Positions 36,000 through 48,139 of a stretch of DNA of 64,000 nucleotides are shown here, piece after piece. The translations under genes and the position numbers were made by a program. The DNA comes from Pontederia crassipes (taxonomy: Eukaryota > Streptophyta > Magnoliopsida > Commelinales > Pontederiaceae). Numbering within the stretch: the stretch's first letter is position 1; the number at the start of each line of letters is the position of its first letter. Location of the stretch: assembly GCA_030549335.1 (NCBI GenBank), contig CM060196.1, positions 25,006,501 to 25,070,500 on the forward strand. The letters are read 5' to 3'. The notes under the pieces were generated by a model. The model had not been told where the DNA came from, searched no databases, and saw only the letters and a program-made list of their open reading frames with translations.

Positions 36000-36393
36000 G
36001 GTTATTTCCATAAACCACCACTAAACTATTACGATTTTTCACATCTAATCCGAAACTACAAACTTATTTTTTTGGATATCTAAACTATCGTGATTTTTCC
36101 AACTTGATCCTTTCGTCAAATTTTCGTTATTTTTATTTTTTCCATTTATGAAAAGTCAAAAATACCCCTCCCTTCGACTTTATATTTTCGTTTTGATCTC
36201 TACAACTCCGAAGGGTATTTTTGACTTTTTATAAATGAAAAAAAATCAAAGATAATGAAAAAGTTGACAGAAGTCGACAAAATGATCAAATTGGAAAAAT
36301 CATGATAGTTTAGAGATTCAAAAAAATAAGTTCGTAGTTTGAGATTAAATGTGAAAAATTATAATAGTTTAAGGGTGGTTTATGGAAATAACC
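36000..36393. mobile_element. Fold-back MITE with about 190-bp inverted arms
   Basis: The left arm starts GGTTATTTCCATAAACCACC and the right arm is its near reverse complement, ending GGTTTATGGAAATAACC. Pairing continues through CTAAACTATTACGATTTTTC and AACTTATTTTTTTGGAT to about 190 bp per side. Flanks ATTTTTTAA (35991-35999) and ATTTTTTTT (36394-36402) match at seven of nine bases, which fits a Mutator-type 9-bp target duplication, although the flank is AT-rich. A longer relative starts at about 62893. Confidence 0.75.
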
Positions 36394-36881
36394 ATTTTTT
36401 TTATTGTCCTAAATAATAGTGTTATTTCTAGTGTTGCAAAAATTAGATAGGTGATTTGCCTTATTTGATTGGAGTCATGTAGAATTAGACGTGGGAGCCC
36501 GTCTTCCACGATCCCTTACTCATCGAGATAAATATATAATTAAAACTAGAAAAATCCCTTAAATTTCAAAATATAAAAAATTCGAAAGGGTTTAGCAAAA
36601 AGAAGAATAAGAAGAAAATAAAAAAAAACATTATCTTTCTCTACCATTTTATATTTATCTTACTTTTCTTCTGTACTTAAACAAATGTTTCTCTCTCCTG
36701 AGAGAAGAAAATAGGAAAGACAATAAAAAAATTCTCTTTCCCTTTCCTTCCCCGCGCGCTCTTTCCTCTTCTACATTCTTATTTTTATTATTATTATTAT
36801 TATTTATTTTGGAAATTTAAAGGAAAAAGAACACAAATAAATTTTAAACAAAGGAGAAAGAAAGAGAAGAGAAAGAATCAA
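36394..36881 (+). other. Former upstream region of the ETO1-like pseudogene
   Basis: AT-rich and low complexity, with TC-rich text (36660-36770) and a TTATTATTATTATTATTTATT tract (36780-36810). No clear promoter element. Confidence 0.35.
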
Positions 36882-38450
36882 ATGAAAATGCAGAACAATT
36901 TGTTGACGACTACACGCAGCGTGAAATTTGCAGAGGGATGCAAAGGCGCGCAGGAGTACATGGTCAATAATCCTTCCTCTTCTTCCGGCGCCGGCGATAA
37001 GGCTCACCTCCGACTGAGCTTCTCCATCCGGAGCAATAACGGGCCACCGCTGCCGCCTCCTCATCTCAATCACCATCACCACCACCACCACCACTTCCCT
37101 TACGCATTCATGGAATCTTCCCCCCATCTACCTTCGGCCTCCCCTAAGCCGACATGATCGAGTCCCCCGTCGACCCGTTCCTCCGTCCGGTCGACCCCGT
37201 CGCCGCCCTCTCCGACTCGTACTGCCGCATGTCCTCTGCCATCGACGCCACGACAACGGCCTCTAGTCGAGAGGTGACGACAGCGGGGATACAACCTCCG
37301 CCCATCACCTGCTTTGCGATCTCTACCTCGAGCAGCGGTCGTTGTTCGTGCCGCTCGCTGATGCGCAGTTGCTCCGGCGCTCCCTGTGCAGCGTCCGCCT
37401 CAATGCCTCCCTGATATCCACCATCGTGTCATTCTCTCCGCCTGGCTCCGCTACGAGTGTCGGATGGACCAGTTCCTCCCCTCTCCCCCGCCCCTCGCCC
37501 CTTGTTCACCCACCTCGCCTCCCCTTGAGTGCCCCCGCGCCGCGCTCTCCCCATCCGACCGCCTCTCCTGCCCCTGCCGTCAGCCATCATCCGGGATTCT
37601 TCACCTGCCTCAGCCGTCGCCACTGCTCCTCCTTCCTCCGGAAGATGGACGGAGCTTCGTGAGGAGGAAGAGGCAGGGGAAGAGGAAGGTGATGTCTACT
37701 TTTGCATTGGCGATGAAGAGGTACATTATGTGCGTTCCGCCGTAGCTGCCTTTTCGGAGCCGCTCTCCACAATGCTTTATGGGTGCTTCTCCGAAGCTAG
37801 ACGCAAGCACATAAACTTCTCTCAAAACGACATCACAGCCAAGGGAATACAGGCGGTTGACACGTTCAGCCGCTCTGGCCGCCTCGACGAGTTTGCCCTG
37901 GACACCATCCTCGAGCTCCTCGCCTTCGCCAACAAGTTCTGCTATGAAAGGCCTCGCAGCGGCCTGCGACACCAAACTGGCGGCACTGGTTCGGGGGGTC
38001 GACGACGCCTTGGCTCTCGTTGAATATGGGTTGGATCAGACTGCATACTTCCTGATCTTGGCCTGCCTGCAGGTGTTCCTCCAAGAGCTACCGCAGTCCC
38101 TTGACGTCCCTGAGATCACAAAGTTGCTCTGTAGCCCGGAGGGCAGAGAGCGCCTGGATGCTGCCGGACACGCCTCCTTTGCGCTCTACCACTTCTTGAG
38201 CCAGGTCACCATGGATGAGGATATGAAGTCCAATACAACAGTGATGCTGCTGGAGAGGCTAGTGGAGTCGGTGGTCCCGGGTGGCAAAAACAGCTGGCAT
38301 TACAACAATTGGGGTGTGTAGTGCTCTAGAGGGACGAGTGGGCGAGTTCAAGGACGCACAGACATGGTTTGAGGAGGCTGTCAAGGAGGGGCATGTCTAT
38401 TCTTCCGTTGGCATCACCAGGACAAGTTCAAGAGAGGGCACAAGTATAAC

Positions 38451-40174
38451 TGTAATGCCCTCAAATCGACCCACACCACGTGGTGAAGATCAACCTGGAG
38501 ATGCTACGGACACTATAACTTAAATAGAGAAATCAACGGTAAGGTAGAATACTTATGTTGAATGAAAAGGATAACATGGCAGCATTGTATTTATGATAAG
38601 AGATGAATAAGTGGATAACATAAAACACTAGAATCAAATGATGCTTGGCAAACTTGGAATCATAATAGTAGCTTGACTTGTCTTAATCACACCTTTTAAT
38701 CTTGGTTCATACTTGAAAATTAGAGTTATTTGAAGTACCTTTAATTCTTGGGGTACGTCGAGCAAACGATACAGCCTTGTGTGGGTGATCAGACCATGAC
38801 CAACGGAGCGACCCTTATCTTGATACACTCGACTTGGACTGGCAATCCATTATTCATCTTCTATCTGAACTTATTAGTCACTTTGAAATTCTCTTTATTT
38901 GTTGTTCATCATGACAGGGAACGGAAGGAACCAATGATGGAGTGAGCCATCTTAGGAGTTTATATCATGGATTAAGGATGGACTATTGCCAAATAAGAAA
39001 GCATTAAATCAATCATTATTATGATAGAAATAGGCAACATTCAGATCGGGATCGAGAATTACTAGTAAACATGGAAAAAGGAAATCACTGTACATCGGTC
39101 GACTGATTCTGTTGAACGATCGACCGGTGGGTTCTGGATTGGTCGACTGGTCTCATAAAGCTTAGGGATCGATCGACCGATTGGTGCATCACAAGTCAGG
39201 CTGTAGGGTCAATGAATCGATCGATCTATTCTATTGAACGGTCAACCGACCGACTATAGAGATCGGTCGACTGGTCGGGTCATAAGACTAGTGGGTCAGT
39301 TGACCGGTCAGTCGTAAGACTAGTGGGTCGGTCGACCGGTCAGGTCATAAGACTAGTGGGTCGGTCGACCGGTCTGTTCATAACAATGTCCGATCGTAGA
39401 ATCGAATGACTCGGTCGACCGATTGACTCGTAAATCATATGGGTCGATCGACCGATCCTATTCGTTGGCAGGTATCAATTACGAAAAATCCCTTAACTCA
39501 CTAACATGATTACATCCTAGGCTACTTTCTACATCCTAGCAATCAATAAAGCAGAAACATAACAACAAGAAACAAGTCCTATATGTAATTAATCAAACAA
39601 TCAAAGAAGTCAAGAATCAAACAATCAAAATAAGAACTTTGGGAACTTCTTCCTATCTTCTTCTTTACAGAATCGATTAGGGCAGGATTTAAATCTATTA
39701 AAGGGTCGTGCAAGGTGATTTCAATTCACCCACCTCTGTTCGCGATTAATCCTTGCTTTGGTTCATCAGAATTCTAACGATCGTGTCCCCTATTTTCCCT
39801 CTATACTCTCTGTTCTTCCTCTCGATGTCCGCCTGCAACAGTTCAGCGGTGAGGACGTGAGGTGCGAGCATGAGATAGAGCAGCAAGGGGAGGAACTCGG
39901 CTACCCTTGCACTTGTAAACGACGAGCGAAATTATTTTCTTCTCTGATCACGTACAAGATGGCAGAACGGTAGAACAGGGAGGAGGGTTCCTGAGTTGAA
40001 AGGAAAAGAGAATTAATGCTTGATTTGTTTTTATCGCATAGGACTCCTCTCCTGATTCATCTAATATCATTAATCTGCTAAAATTTATCCCCACTCCTAT
40101 TCGGTCTTTATCTCTTAATTCTGTTGGCCGATTTTTGTTTCAATCAAACTCAATTTTTTTTGTCGGTTGTGACA
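38451..40174. mobile_element. LTR-type insertion (probable solo LTR) in the ETO1-like gene
   Basis: It begins TGTAATGCCC and ends GGTTGTGACA, with TG...CA ends as in LTRs. It is flanked by ATAAC (38446-38450) and ATAAG (40175-40179), a 5-bp target duplication with one change. Removing the insert and one duplicate yields CAC AAG TAT AA(C/G) GCT TTC AAG, matching the family's HKYNA(Y/F)K. The borders are therefore exact. No gag or pol lies inside. It carries the palindromic word array at 39094-39460. Confidence 0.8.
39094..39460. repeat. Palindromic word array inside the ETO1-like insertion
   Basis: About a dozen GGTCGACCGGTC / GGTCGACTGGTC / GATCGATCGACC words, with a repeated spacer CATAAGACTAGTGGGTC in its middle (39270-39375), a subset at about 42-43-bp period. 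Confidence 0.85.
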
Positions 40175-41617
40175 ATAAGGCTTTCAAGTTGATGAATGGC
40201 CTTTTCCATGAATACGAGCCGGTCGGCTGGATGCACCAGGAGCGATCTCTGTATTGCATTGGGAAAGAGAAGTTGGAGGATTTGAAGAAAGCTACAGAGA
40301 ATGATCCAACTCTGTCATACCCTTACAGGTACAAAGCCATCATATTACTGGAGGATGACAAGTTTGGTGCTGCGATAGCAGAGGTTAACAAGATCCTCGG
40401 CTTCAAGGTTTCTACTGATTGCCTTGAGCTCCGGGCTTGGTTCTTTCTGGCACTCAAGGATTACGAGAGTGGGTTGCAGGACATAAGAGCGATCATGACA
40501 TTGGACTCCAATTACATGATGTTTCATGGCAGGGTACATGGTGATCAGTTGATCGAGGTTCTCCGGCAGCATGTCAAGGAATGGGACATGGCCGATTGCT
40601 GGATGCAGTTATATGATAGATGGTCAGCAGTAGATGACATAGGCTCCCTTGCTGTCGTACACAAGATGTTGGCCAACGAGCCTAACAACAGCAGCTTACG
40701 ATTTAGACAATCACTTCTTCTTCTAAGGTGAGTGTTTCAATGTTTTGTTTGGTTCTCCCATAAATAAGATCATTTAGGATAATCTTTCCTCAAGCACCCC
40801 ATATGTTTAACCTGTTAAGGATGATTTTGATAATTTCTTTCCTAATATGCTAATTAAACTGCCAAAAGGCTGCTATGCACAGTTTGAGGATGGCTCGTAA
40901 TTATTCAACACATGCATACGAGAAGCTTGTTTATGAAGGATGGACTCTATATGACACTGGTCATCGCGAAGAGGCGTTAGCCAAAGCTGAGGATTCTATA
41001 GCAATTCAGAGGTCCTTCGAATCATTTTTCTTGAAAGCATATGCTCTAGGTGATAAAAGTCTCGATTCAACATCTTCATCTTATGTCATTCAACTTTTGG
41101 AGCAGGCGAACAGTTGTGCTTCTGACAACCTTCGGAAAGGGCAAGTATGTATCAGCTTCCACATCTATCAATCAGTTACTCATTGCAACTCAAACACTAA
41201 GACCTGCAAATCCATTTCCATTTTTCTTAGGCTCACAACATGGGAAGCATATATGTGGACTGCGATATGCTTGATGAAGCTGCAGATTGCTATTTGAAGG
41301 CACTTGGCCTAAAGCATACTCGTGCACATCAAGGTCTAGCACGTGTATACTACCACAAGAATCAGAAGAAAGTTGCTTATGATAAAATGACAAAATTGAT
41401 CGAGAAAGCGAAAAATAATGCATCAGCTTATGAAAAAAGGTCAGAGTATTGTGAACGTGACAAGGCAAAGGGTGATCTTAACATAACAACAAGGTTAGAT
41501 CCACTAAGGACATACCCTTACAGATACAGGGCTGCAGGTGAGTTCTTTAAATCCAAGGTTGTCATTTGGTGCTGTTTTACTGTGCAATAACATTGCCATT
41601 TTTCTCTCTCTCTCAGA

Positions 41618-41679
41618 AAGAAGAAGAAGAAGAAGAAGAAGAAGAAGAAGAAGAAGAAGAAGAAGAAGAAGAAGAAGAA
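41618..41679. repeat. (GAA)n microsatellite in intron
   Basis: About 21 GAA units inside the third intron of the TPR half of the ETO1-like pseudogene. Confidence 0.9.
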
Positions 41680-42143
41680 CCATTGCCATTTTCTTCCTGT
41701 ATTTGCATTAGTTTTAATCTCTGTCAATCTATTGATTTTGGATGCCTGTTCAAGACTTCAAGCTAACTTTTCTACAATTCAAATGTCTTTTCTAGTATTA
41801 ACGGTTCTCAATATGCACACAATAGCATTTTCTTTCACACACGAAACTTATTGACATCTGAAATCAAATTTGTTCAGTTCCTATGGATGATCACAAGGAA
41901 GGGGAAGCAATAGCCGAGCTCTCCAAGGCGATAGGTTTTAAACCTGATCTTCAACTGCTTCATCTACGAGCAGCATTTTTCGATTCAATTGGGGACACAG
42001 CATCCACACTGAGAGACTGTGAGACTGCATTGTGCCTTGATCCGTCACACTTCTATACACTGGATCTTTATGATAAAACTCGTGGATTCAATGATGCCAA
42101 CTTAGATCTTCCAGTTGCCAAGAACTCTGCAGCAAATGTATAG

Positions 42144-43439
42144 CACTCTTATGAAAAAAAAAAATGCAGCATGCTTCCGGTCCGTAAAGAGCTGAAAATC
42201 GCAGTGGCAGACAAGCAGTTTGTATATAATATCCAATAGCAGGCTTATCAGAAGATAGTGCATAAAGATGGGATCAAAACACATGGATGGTTTCTTTTGG
42301 AAATTGAAGGAGTACATATTAATAAATGCGATAGCAGGGATCCATTTTGCAGTTATTTTCTCCAACAAAAAATGTCTAGTTTTCCATGACACGGGGAGCG
42401 GTGAGTTATTTTTTTGTCCATTTAAATTTTCAATAAACAAAGAGAAGCATCAGACCAGCATCCAAAAGGCATTTATAATAATATATGAAGCATTCCCACT
42501 TCCAAGGGAAACAAAAGTTGAATTGTTAGATGATTTCTTTATTGTTTCGTTGCTGTTCGCTTGCTCCCTGCCAACGCCCGTGCGTGAGAACTGAGTAGCA
42601 CAAATTTGTTTCGTAGGTCCTGTAAAGAGAACTTATGTCTCTCGCAGGTCCAGTGGAGTATGGACCTTGCCATGCCATACGGTTCTCTTTTTTAGTTCAC
42701 GTAGGATTACTGATTAGTCTAGAGGATCAAAAGTGTTTAAGGTACATTTTTCAGTATTTGATGAAAATTATATAAAGATTCACTCTAAATATTTTGGTCA
42801 TTTAATTATTAGCTTCTTCGTCATACATTATTTGACAATGGAAGACTTAACAATTTAGATAAAGTCATAATAAATAAATTTTTTTTGTTACTCGTAAAGA
42901 TTAATATTCCATAAGACATTAAATGTTTAAAACCTTCCATACGACTTATTTAACTCTAAGTATGTGTTATCTGCACGCAAGGTGCAAAATTTATCAGTTA
43001 GAGTTATTATATCACATATGATATTATATTCGATGCATCATCATGATAATAACAATAACATATGAACATGCATGTCATGAACCTTATATGACATTACACC
43101 ATACTTGCATTTATTCTTCATATAACATTCATGAAATATAAACATCATGTCATACCCGTTTAATTTCAGATTCATTATCTGCAAGTATCATGCAATAGAA
43201 ATATATATTTATATCATTCATCACATACATAACATAACATATCATTTCACTTTATTTTCATTGTTATATACATTCTATGAGTTTCTTCATAACTCATTGA
43301 TCCTTACTTTTTAACTTCTTTCGTACTTTACATTTCCTCTGGTTGCTTTATAACCCTTTGAATTTTTTTTTCATTCTTCTTCTTTTATTATATGATCATT
43401 CATGTGTCATCTTCATCTTTCATCTATATGATACCATCT
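42144..43439. other. 3' flank of the pseudogene, then AT-rich DNA
   Basis: 42144 to about 42700 is probably former 3' UTR and flank. From there to 43439 the sequence is AT-rich with CATAACATAT/CATGTCAT words, without coding potential. Confidence 0.35.
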
Positions 43440-43467
43440 TGACTTTCATTACATACATGTCATACTT

Positions 43468-43980
43468 AGAAACACACACATCATAATAATGAGAAATTTT
43501 ATTTCTAATCATCTTTAGGAATACACACACTTTATGATGAGAGACATTGTTCCTTGGAAAGTATATACACAGATGCAAGACTTCACTTATTAGGCTTAGG
43601 TCCCCTTGAAGTACATACATAAGTGTAAAATTTTACTTTCCATCTTTACTTCATCATCATTAACTTTTTTTGTTATAAGATACTTTGAATTTAACTTTAC
43701 TTTTATTCTTAATTTATCTTATAACATCTTTGTTCTTAACATAGTTGGAGTCATATCACATCATCACATTGGCTAGTTAGGTCACATCCTTGGAACACAC
43801 TCATCATAATAATAAGGGATTTTATCTCAAGGAATACACACACTATAATAGTGAGGGATTGTATTCCGAGAAATACACACTATAATAGTGAAAGACTTTA
43901 TTTCAGAAAATACACACTTTCTGATGAGGAACTTTGTTCCCTTAAGAAGCACATACTTAAGTGCAGGACTTTGTGAGCTT
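43468..43980. repeat. Degenerate array of ACACACACTATAATAGTGAGGG-like units
   Basis: At least six units of variable length (roughly 35-60 bp) share AATACACACAC, TA(A/T)TAATAGTGA and GAC/GGATTTTATTCC elements. The clearest run is 43770-43940. Confidence 0.65.
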
Positions 43981-44154
43981 AGGTCCTCTTGAAGTATGGA
44001 CTTTGCTTCTCACCATTGATGAATGACAAAATATTCTTCATCTTTAGGTGCATTATACTTTGCAATACATCAATCATTCTTCATATTTTAACATAATTAC
44101 GGCTGAGCATGCATTACATGTATCTACATGTCATATACAATCAATACACATCAA

Positions 44155-45495
44155 TAAATAACCTATATACATAAAAAATAAGTTTAAAACGTCATAAAAA
44201 TTATTTTCCAACGTCACAGCCGTACCCAGAAATGTCATGACCATGTCCAATACTTTCATGGTCGTGCCTAGTGCTGCCACGGCTGTGTCGAGTGCTATCA
44301 CAATCGTGCCCATATTTGTCATGGCCGTGCCAATCTCAACCATTTTTAGCCTTAGTCAAATTTCATCATCGCTCTCATTCAAGGTCGTGCTTGGACCTGT
44401 CACAGGTGTGACCAAACATTTTAACGCCCCGATTTCGTTCGCTCGATCACGATCGTTCCTAGGGTTGGCACGGCCGTGCCGGCACATTGGAATCCCAATT
44501 TTCAACATGAAAATTTTGATTTTTAAGATCAAAACTTTAGTAAAAATAATCTAAAACATTATAAAAATTACAGACATGATCTTAAGCATAGATGAATCAT
44601 AGAACATATTAAAGCATTTGATTTCCCTTCGTCATCAAGATTTAGGGCTTTCCCCAAAAATTCATACAACTATTAGAATTTATTCTCTGTATAGTATTCT
44701 AGCAGTAGATACTAAAATATTAATAACTTAATTTATACTTGCTCTTTTTCAATGATTCCATTTTTCACAAGAATACTAAAATACGTTTTCCAAGGAATAC
44801 GTATACTATAATAATGGCAGCATATTAAAATATTTTGATAACTTAATTTAGTATTCTGATACTAAAATATTAATAGTGATGGACTTTATTCCACATTAAT
44901 ACATAATCTATATACATAAAAAATAGGTTTAAAATGCCCCAGAAATATCATGGCCGTGCCCAGTACTTTCATGGTCGTGTCTGGTGCTGTCACAGCCATG
45001 CCAAGTGCTGTTAGTCGTGTCAGCCTCAGCCATTTCTAACCTTAGTCAAATTTCAACATCGCTCTCACTTAAGGTCATGATCAAGTTAGTCACGGTCGTG
45101 CTTGACCTTGTCACGGTCATGATAGAAATGTCATGGGCATGACTGAACCTTGTAATGCATCAATTTCGTTTGCTCAGTCACGTCTGTTCCTAAGGTTGAC
45201 ATGGTTATGCCGATGTCTTAGAATCCTGATTTTTAATTTGAAAATGTCAATTTTTTAGATCAAAACTTTAGTAAAAACAAGATAAACCATTACAAAAAAT
45301 TGCAAGATCTCTAAGCATAAATGAATCATAGAACTTATTAAAGCATTCGGTTTCCCTTCATCATCAAGATTTAGGGCTTTTCCCCAAAAATTCATACAAC
45401 TACTAGAATCTATTCTCTGCATACTATTCTGGAAGCAGACACTAAAATATTAATAACATAATTTATATTTGTTCTTTTCTAATGTTTCCAATTTT
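44155..45495. repeat. Direct duplication, about 600 bp, offset about 730-745 bp
   Basis: Copy 1 is 44155-44770 and copy 2 is 44895-45495. Shared landmarks are CTATATACATAAAAAATA, CTTTCATGGTCGTG, TTTCATCATCGCTCTCA-like text, AAGATTTAGGGCTTT and CCCCAAAAATTCATACAACT. The offset drifts through small indels, and many substitutions show the duplication is old. Confidence 0.75.
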
Positions 45496-45500
45496 CACAG

Positions 45501-46769
45501 AAAGTTAACGTGAACCTTTAACTCGTGAATAAATTTGAAACGCTAATTCAATATTTCCAATTTATGATACTTTTTACAATTTCATCTCGCTATTACCTGA
45601 GATAACATGATAGTAGTTTGATTTTTGGATCATAACTATTTTTATACATTTTCAAATCATATGAAACAAATTTCTGTGGAAACTAGACTTCGAGATATTT
45701 CCATCCATATATTATTTTTAATTTTGGAATAAGTAAAATCTATCCAAATAATTATTATAAAATAGTTAGGAATTTAGCATATTATGCAACATAGATCATA
45801 GAACTCTCATTCATGCAACCCTTAATCAAAATCACTATCAAGAACAAGGTGTTCTTGAAACTCTCAATCCAAACAAAACATTGAGAGGGGTTTGAATCCC
45901 CTTTACATACCTTTTGGCGCCATTTGGATGCAAGTTATAGGAGCGAATAAGTTGTTATTCAACGAAAATTTGCCAAACAACACGAGAAATAGGAACAATC
46001 TTCAACAAGGCCCTCACAAAATTCAAGGCATGTTTAATCCTGTCAGATTGCTATTTTTGAGGTTATCGTATTCTTTGAAAATGGTAGAATATGTTAAATA
46101 CTACAATCACATGGAGGATATAGACGACATTTAAATATTCATGTAGGTGAACACATTTTCAAATTGGTCAGTTAATTGACATTTCACACAAACTATTCTT
46201 TAATCACCCAAATGCCATAGTGGATTAGGATATGACATAATATTTTTTTTATCTTTCCGAATAAACTTTAATCGTTGGAATATATTGATGTATTCCTACG
46301 ACTCTATCCAAGATCCAAACGACACCTTTATGTTTTAGATCTAAAATAACTTTTTCCTAATATCTTGTATCCTTCTTCATCGTCTAGAGCCAAAATTTCA
46401 GATTATTACGAGTTCGAAGATACAAGTCACAAAAGTTGTCAATTTCTTTCGCTGTTTTGCCATTTTTTTCTCAAAGCCAATTTCTAGAGAAATCATTATT
46501 ACAAGATTTTCACAGATCCATTTTCTTGATAAAAAACCAATATTTAATAAGAAAGGGGAAATGTTTTCCTTTAGACAAATAAGTATTTGATAAGAAAGCT
46601 TTAAAATTATTTAAATGTATATAATTAGAAAAAGTGTCATTTGAAAGTTTAGTTAATGATATATTATTAAATCTGGTGACACAAGATTGTTTGATGATTA
46701 ATAGCATACTTCTTTGATTGAATTATTGTTTTGTGTGAATAACAATATAGCCCTTCGGTAATCAAGAAC
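45501..46769. other. AT-rich gene-free region
   Basis: No supported gene; the open frames here are short and show no family features. Confidence 0.35.
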
Positions 46770-47100
46770 CATGCACGGTGTGCGATGCGAATGGGGGTCC
46801 CCCCTTACCCTGGTGACACAACCCCAACGCCCCCACCCCGCCTCATCTTCGTGCATCACCACTCCTTCCCTCCTCTCTTCTATATCGCTGGAAAGTAGAG
46901 GGGGAGGGGCGGCGCCCCCTCCTCTTCCCCCTCTCTCTTCTCCGTTGCCGAGGAGTAGAAGGAGAAGGGGTGGCGCCCCCTCCCCCACTGCGCGCGCGGG
47001 GATGGGCCCCCGCCTCTTTCCCTCTGTCTTCTCCGGTGCCAGAGAGGAGAGGGGCGGGGGCGGCCACCCCTCCTCTTTTCCCTTCGGTCGCTGACATTCA
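46770..47100. repeat. GC-rich island with imperfect repeats
   Basis: A sharp GC-rich block in AT-rich DNA, with related units around CTTCTATATCGCTGGAAAG, CTTCTCCGTTGCCGAGGAG and CTTCTCCGGTGCCAGAGAG, plus GGGGCGGCGCCCCC palindromes. All open frames here are low-complexity Pro/Gly/Arg and differ by frame. I do not call a gene. It could be the interior of a Mutator-like element such as the one at 51.6 kb. Confidence 0.45.
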
Positions 47101-48089
47101 GGTGACCTCACCTCTTGTCGGCGAGGACACCGGTGATCGGAGAGAAGAGCGGATATTTTTAATTTATTATTATTATATTCTTTTTTAATTTAGTTTAATT
47201 TTTTTAATAGTTTGTTGACATGGGGGACACTCTACGTGGCGGTGCTAGACGATTGCCTGCATGGCGGAGAGAGAACGTCACCATGGCAGTGGGGAGCAGA
47301 CGATTAGCGGTGAAACGGACGTTCCGTAAAATGAGTTATAAGTTGGAGGAGAGTCTTGTTACAAAGTAACATTAAAGTGTAATGCTGAGAAAACGTCAAA
47401 GTTGAAGAGTATTTGGTGTAATTTTTTCCTAACATATTTAGAATTATTTTAGTCAAACGGAAAAAATTGTAAAATCACCTAAAAACGATGAAATCATTAT
47501 GTTTATTCTCATCACGAGAATATAGATATTCTTTGAAATAACAAGAATATGTGTATTCTCATTTTTTACTTTTTGAATGGTTCTTTTTTTAATCTTATAT
47601 TTTTATATTTTTAATAATATTATTATAATATTAAACATAAGCTATTTATAATAAACTATTTTATTTAAAAATATTACATTTTAAAATTTTATTCTCTTCA
47701 ATTCAAATATAAGTGAGAATAAAAATATATATACTTTTTTAGGAATACAATTTTTATTGTTTTATTCTATCCAAGAATATCCTTTAACCAAATGTTGGTA
47801 ATTCATGACTTGTTTCAATCTTTTTACATTCATGATTGTGTTCTTTGATAAATCTTGAAACATTGTGACCTGACGAAACTGACACTTTAGGTTTAGATGT
47901 TAAATTATTTAATTTTATGAGTTATTTTTTCACTATGACCAATTTACATATTAATTTACACAAACGAAGATTTATATATAACAAATTGACTTTAGCAGAA
48001 ACAAACTAAATAATATTCAATGAGAGTTATAAACTTATATTTATATATTATTAGATTTCTATCATTGTTCATATTTATTTATATGTCAA
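47101..48089. other. AT-rich gene-free region
   Basis: Apart from a GC-richer stretch to about 47340 (GTGGCGGTGCTAGACGATTG), nothing is recognisable. Confidence 0.35.
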
Positions 48090-48090
48090 C

Positions 48091-48139
<49 letters not shown>
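48090..48139. repeat. (CAT)n microsatellite
   Basis: About 16 CAT units. Confidence 0.9.

Larger units (their letters stand above)
36882..42143 (+). pseudogene. ETO1: ETO1-like (BTB/TPR) pseudogene
   Basis: ETO1 proteins are CUL3 adaptors that bind type-2 ACC synthases and limit ethylene synthesis. Family blocks appear in order but in shifting frames: LLTTTRSVKFAEGCKGAQ (36900), ESPVDPFLRPVDPVAAL, LLRRSLCSVRLNASL, VILSAWLRYE, the BTB block YFCIGDEEVHYVRSAVAAFS...RRKHINFSQNDI, CLQVFLQELPQSLDVPEITK, then DAQTWFEEAVKEGHVYSSVG. There are several frame changes and at least two stops (TAA 37145; TAG near 38325). A 1724-bp insertion (38451-40174) splits the codon region after HKY. From 40180 the TPR half is frame-clean: 40180-40727, about 40853-41144, 41231-41537, 41878-42143, ending VAKNSAANV. 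The acceptor of the first intron in this half reads TA instead of AG. Some small frame changes could be assembly errors, but the insertion makes loss of function likely. Confidence 0.88.
43440..45500. mobile_element. LTR-type retroelement region with arrays and an internal duplication
   Basis: No gag or pol frame. It holds a degenerate array at 43468-43980 and a direct duplication of about 600 bp (44155-44770 and 44895-45495), each copy containing a TCATGGCCGTGCC-type word cluster and an AACGCCCCGATTTCGT-like phrase typical of gypsy LTR ends. The outer borders were not found. Confidence 0.45.

Noticed and set aside
39094..39460. CRISPR-like array
   Set aside because: Plant nuclear context, variable words without constant direct repeats and unique spacers, no cas genes; the array lies inside an LTR-type insertion.
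41504..41727. Poly-Leu, poly-Phe and poly-Glu frames
   Set aside because: Translation products of the (GAA)n microsatellite.
46698..47111. 137-codon Gly/Pro/Arg-rich frame on the minus strand
   Set aside because: All frames over this GC island are open and low-complexity; no conserved block.
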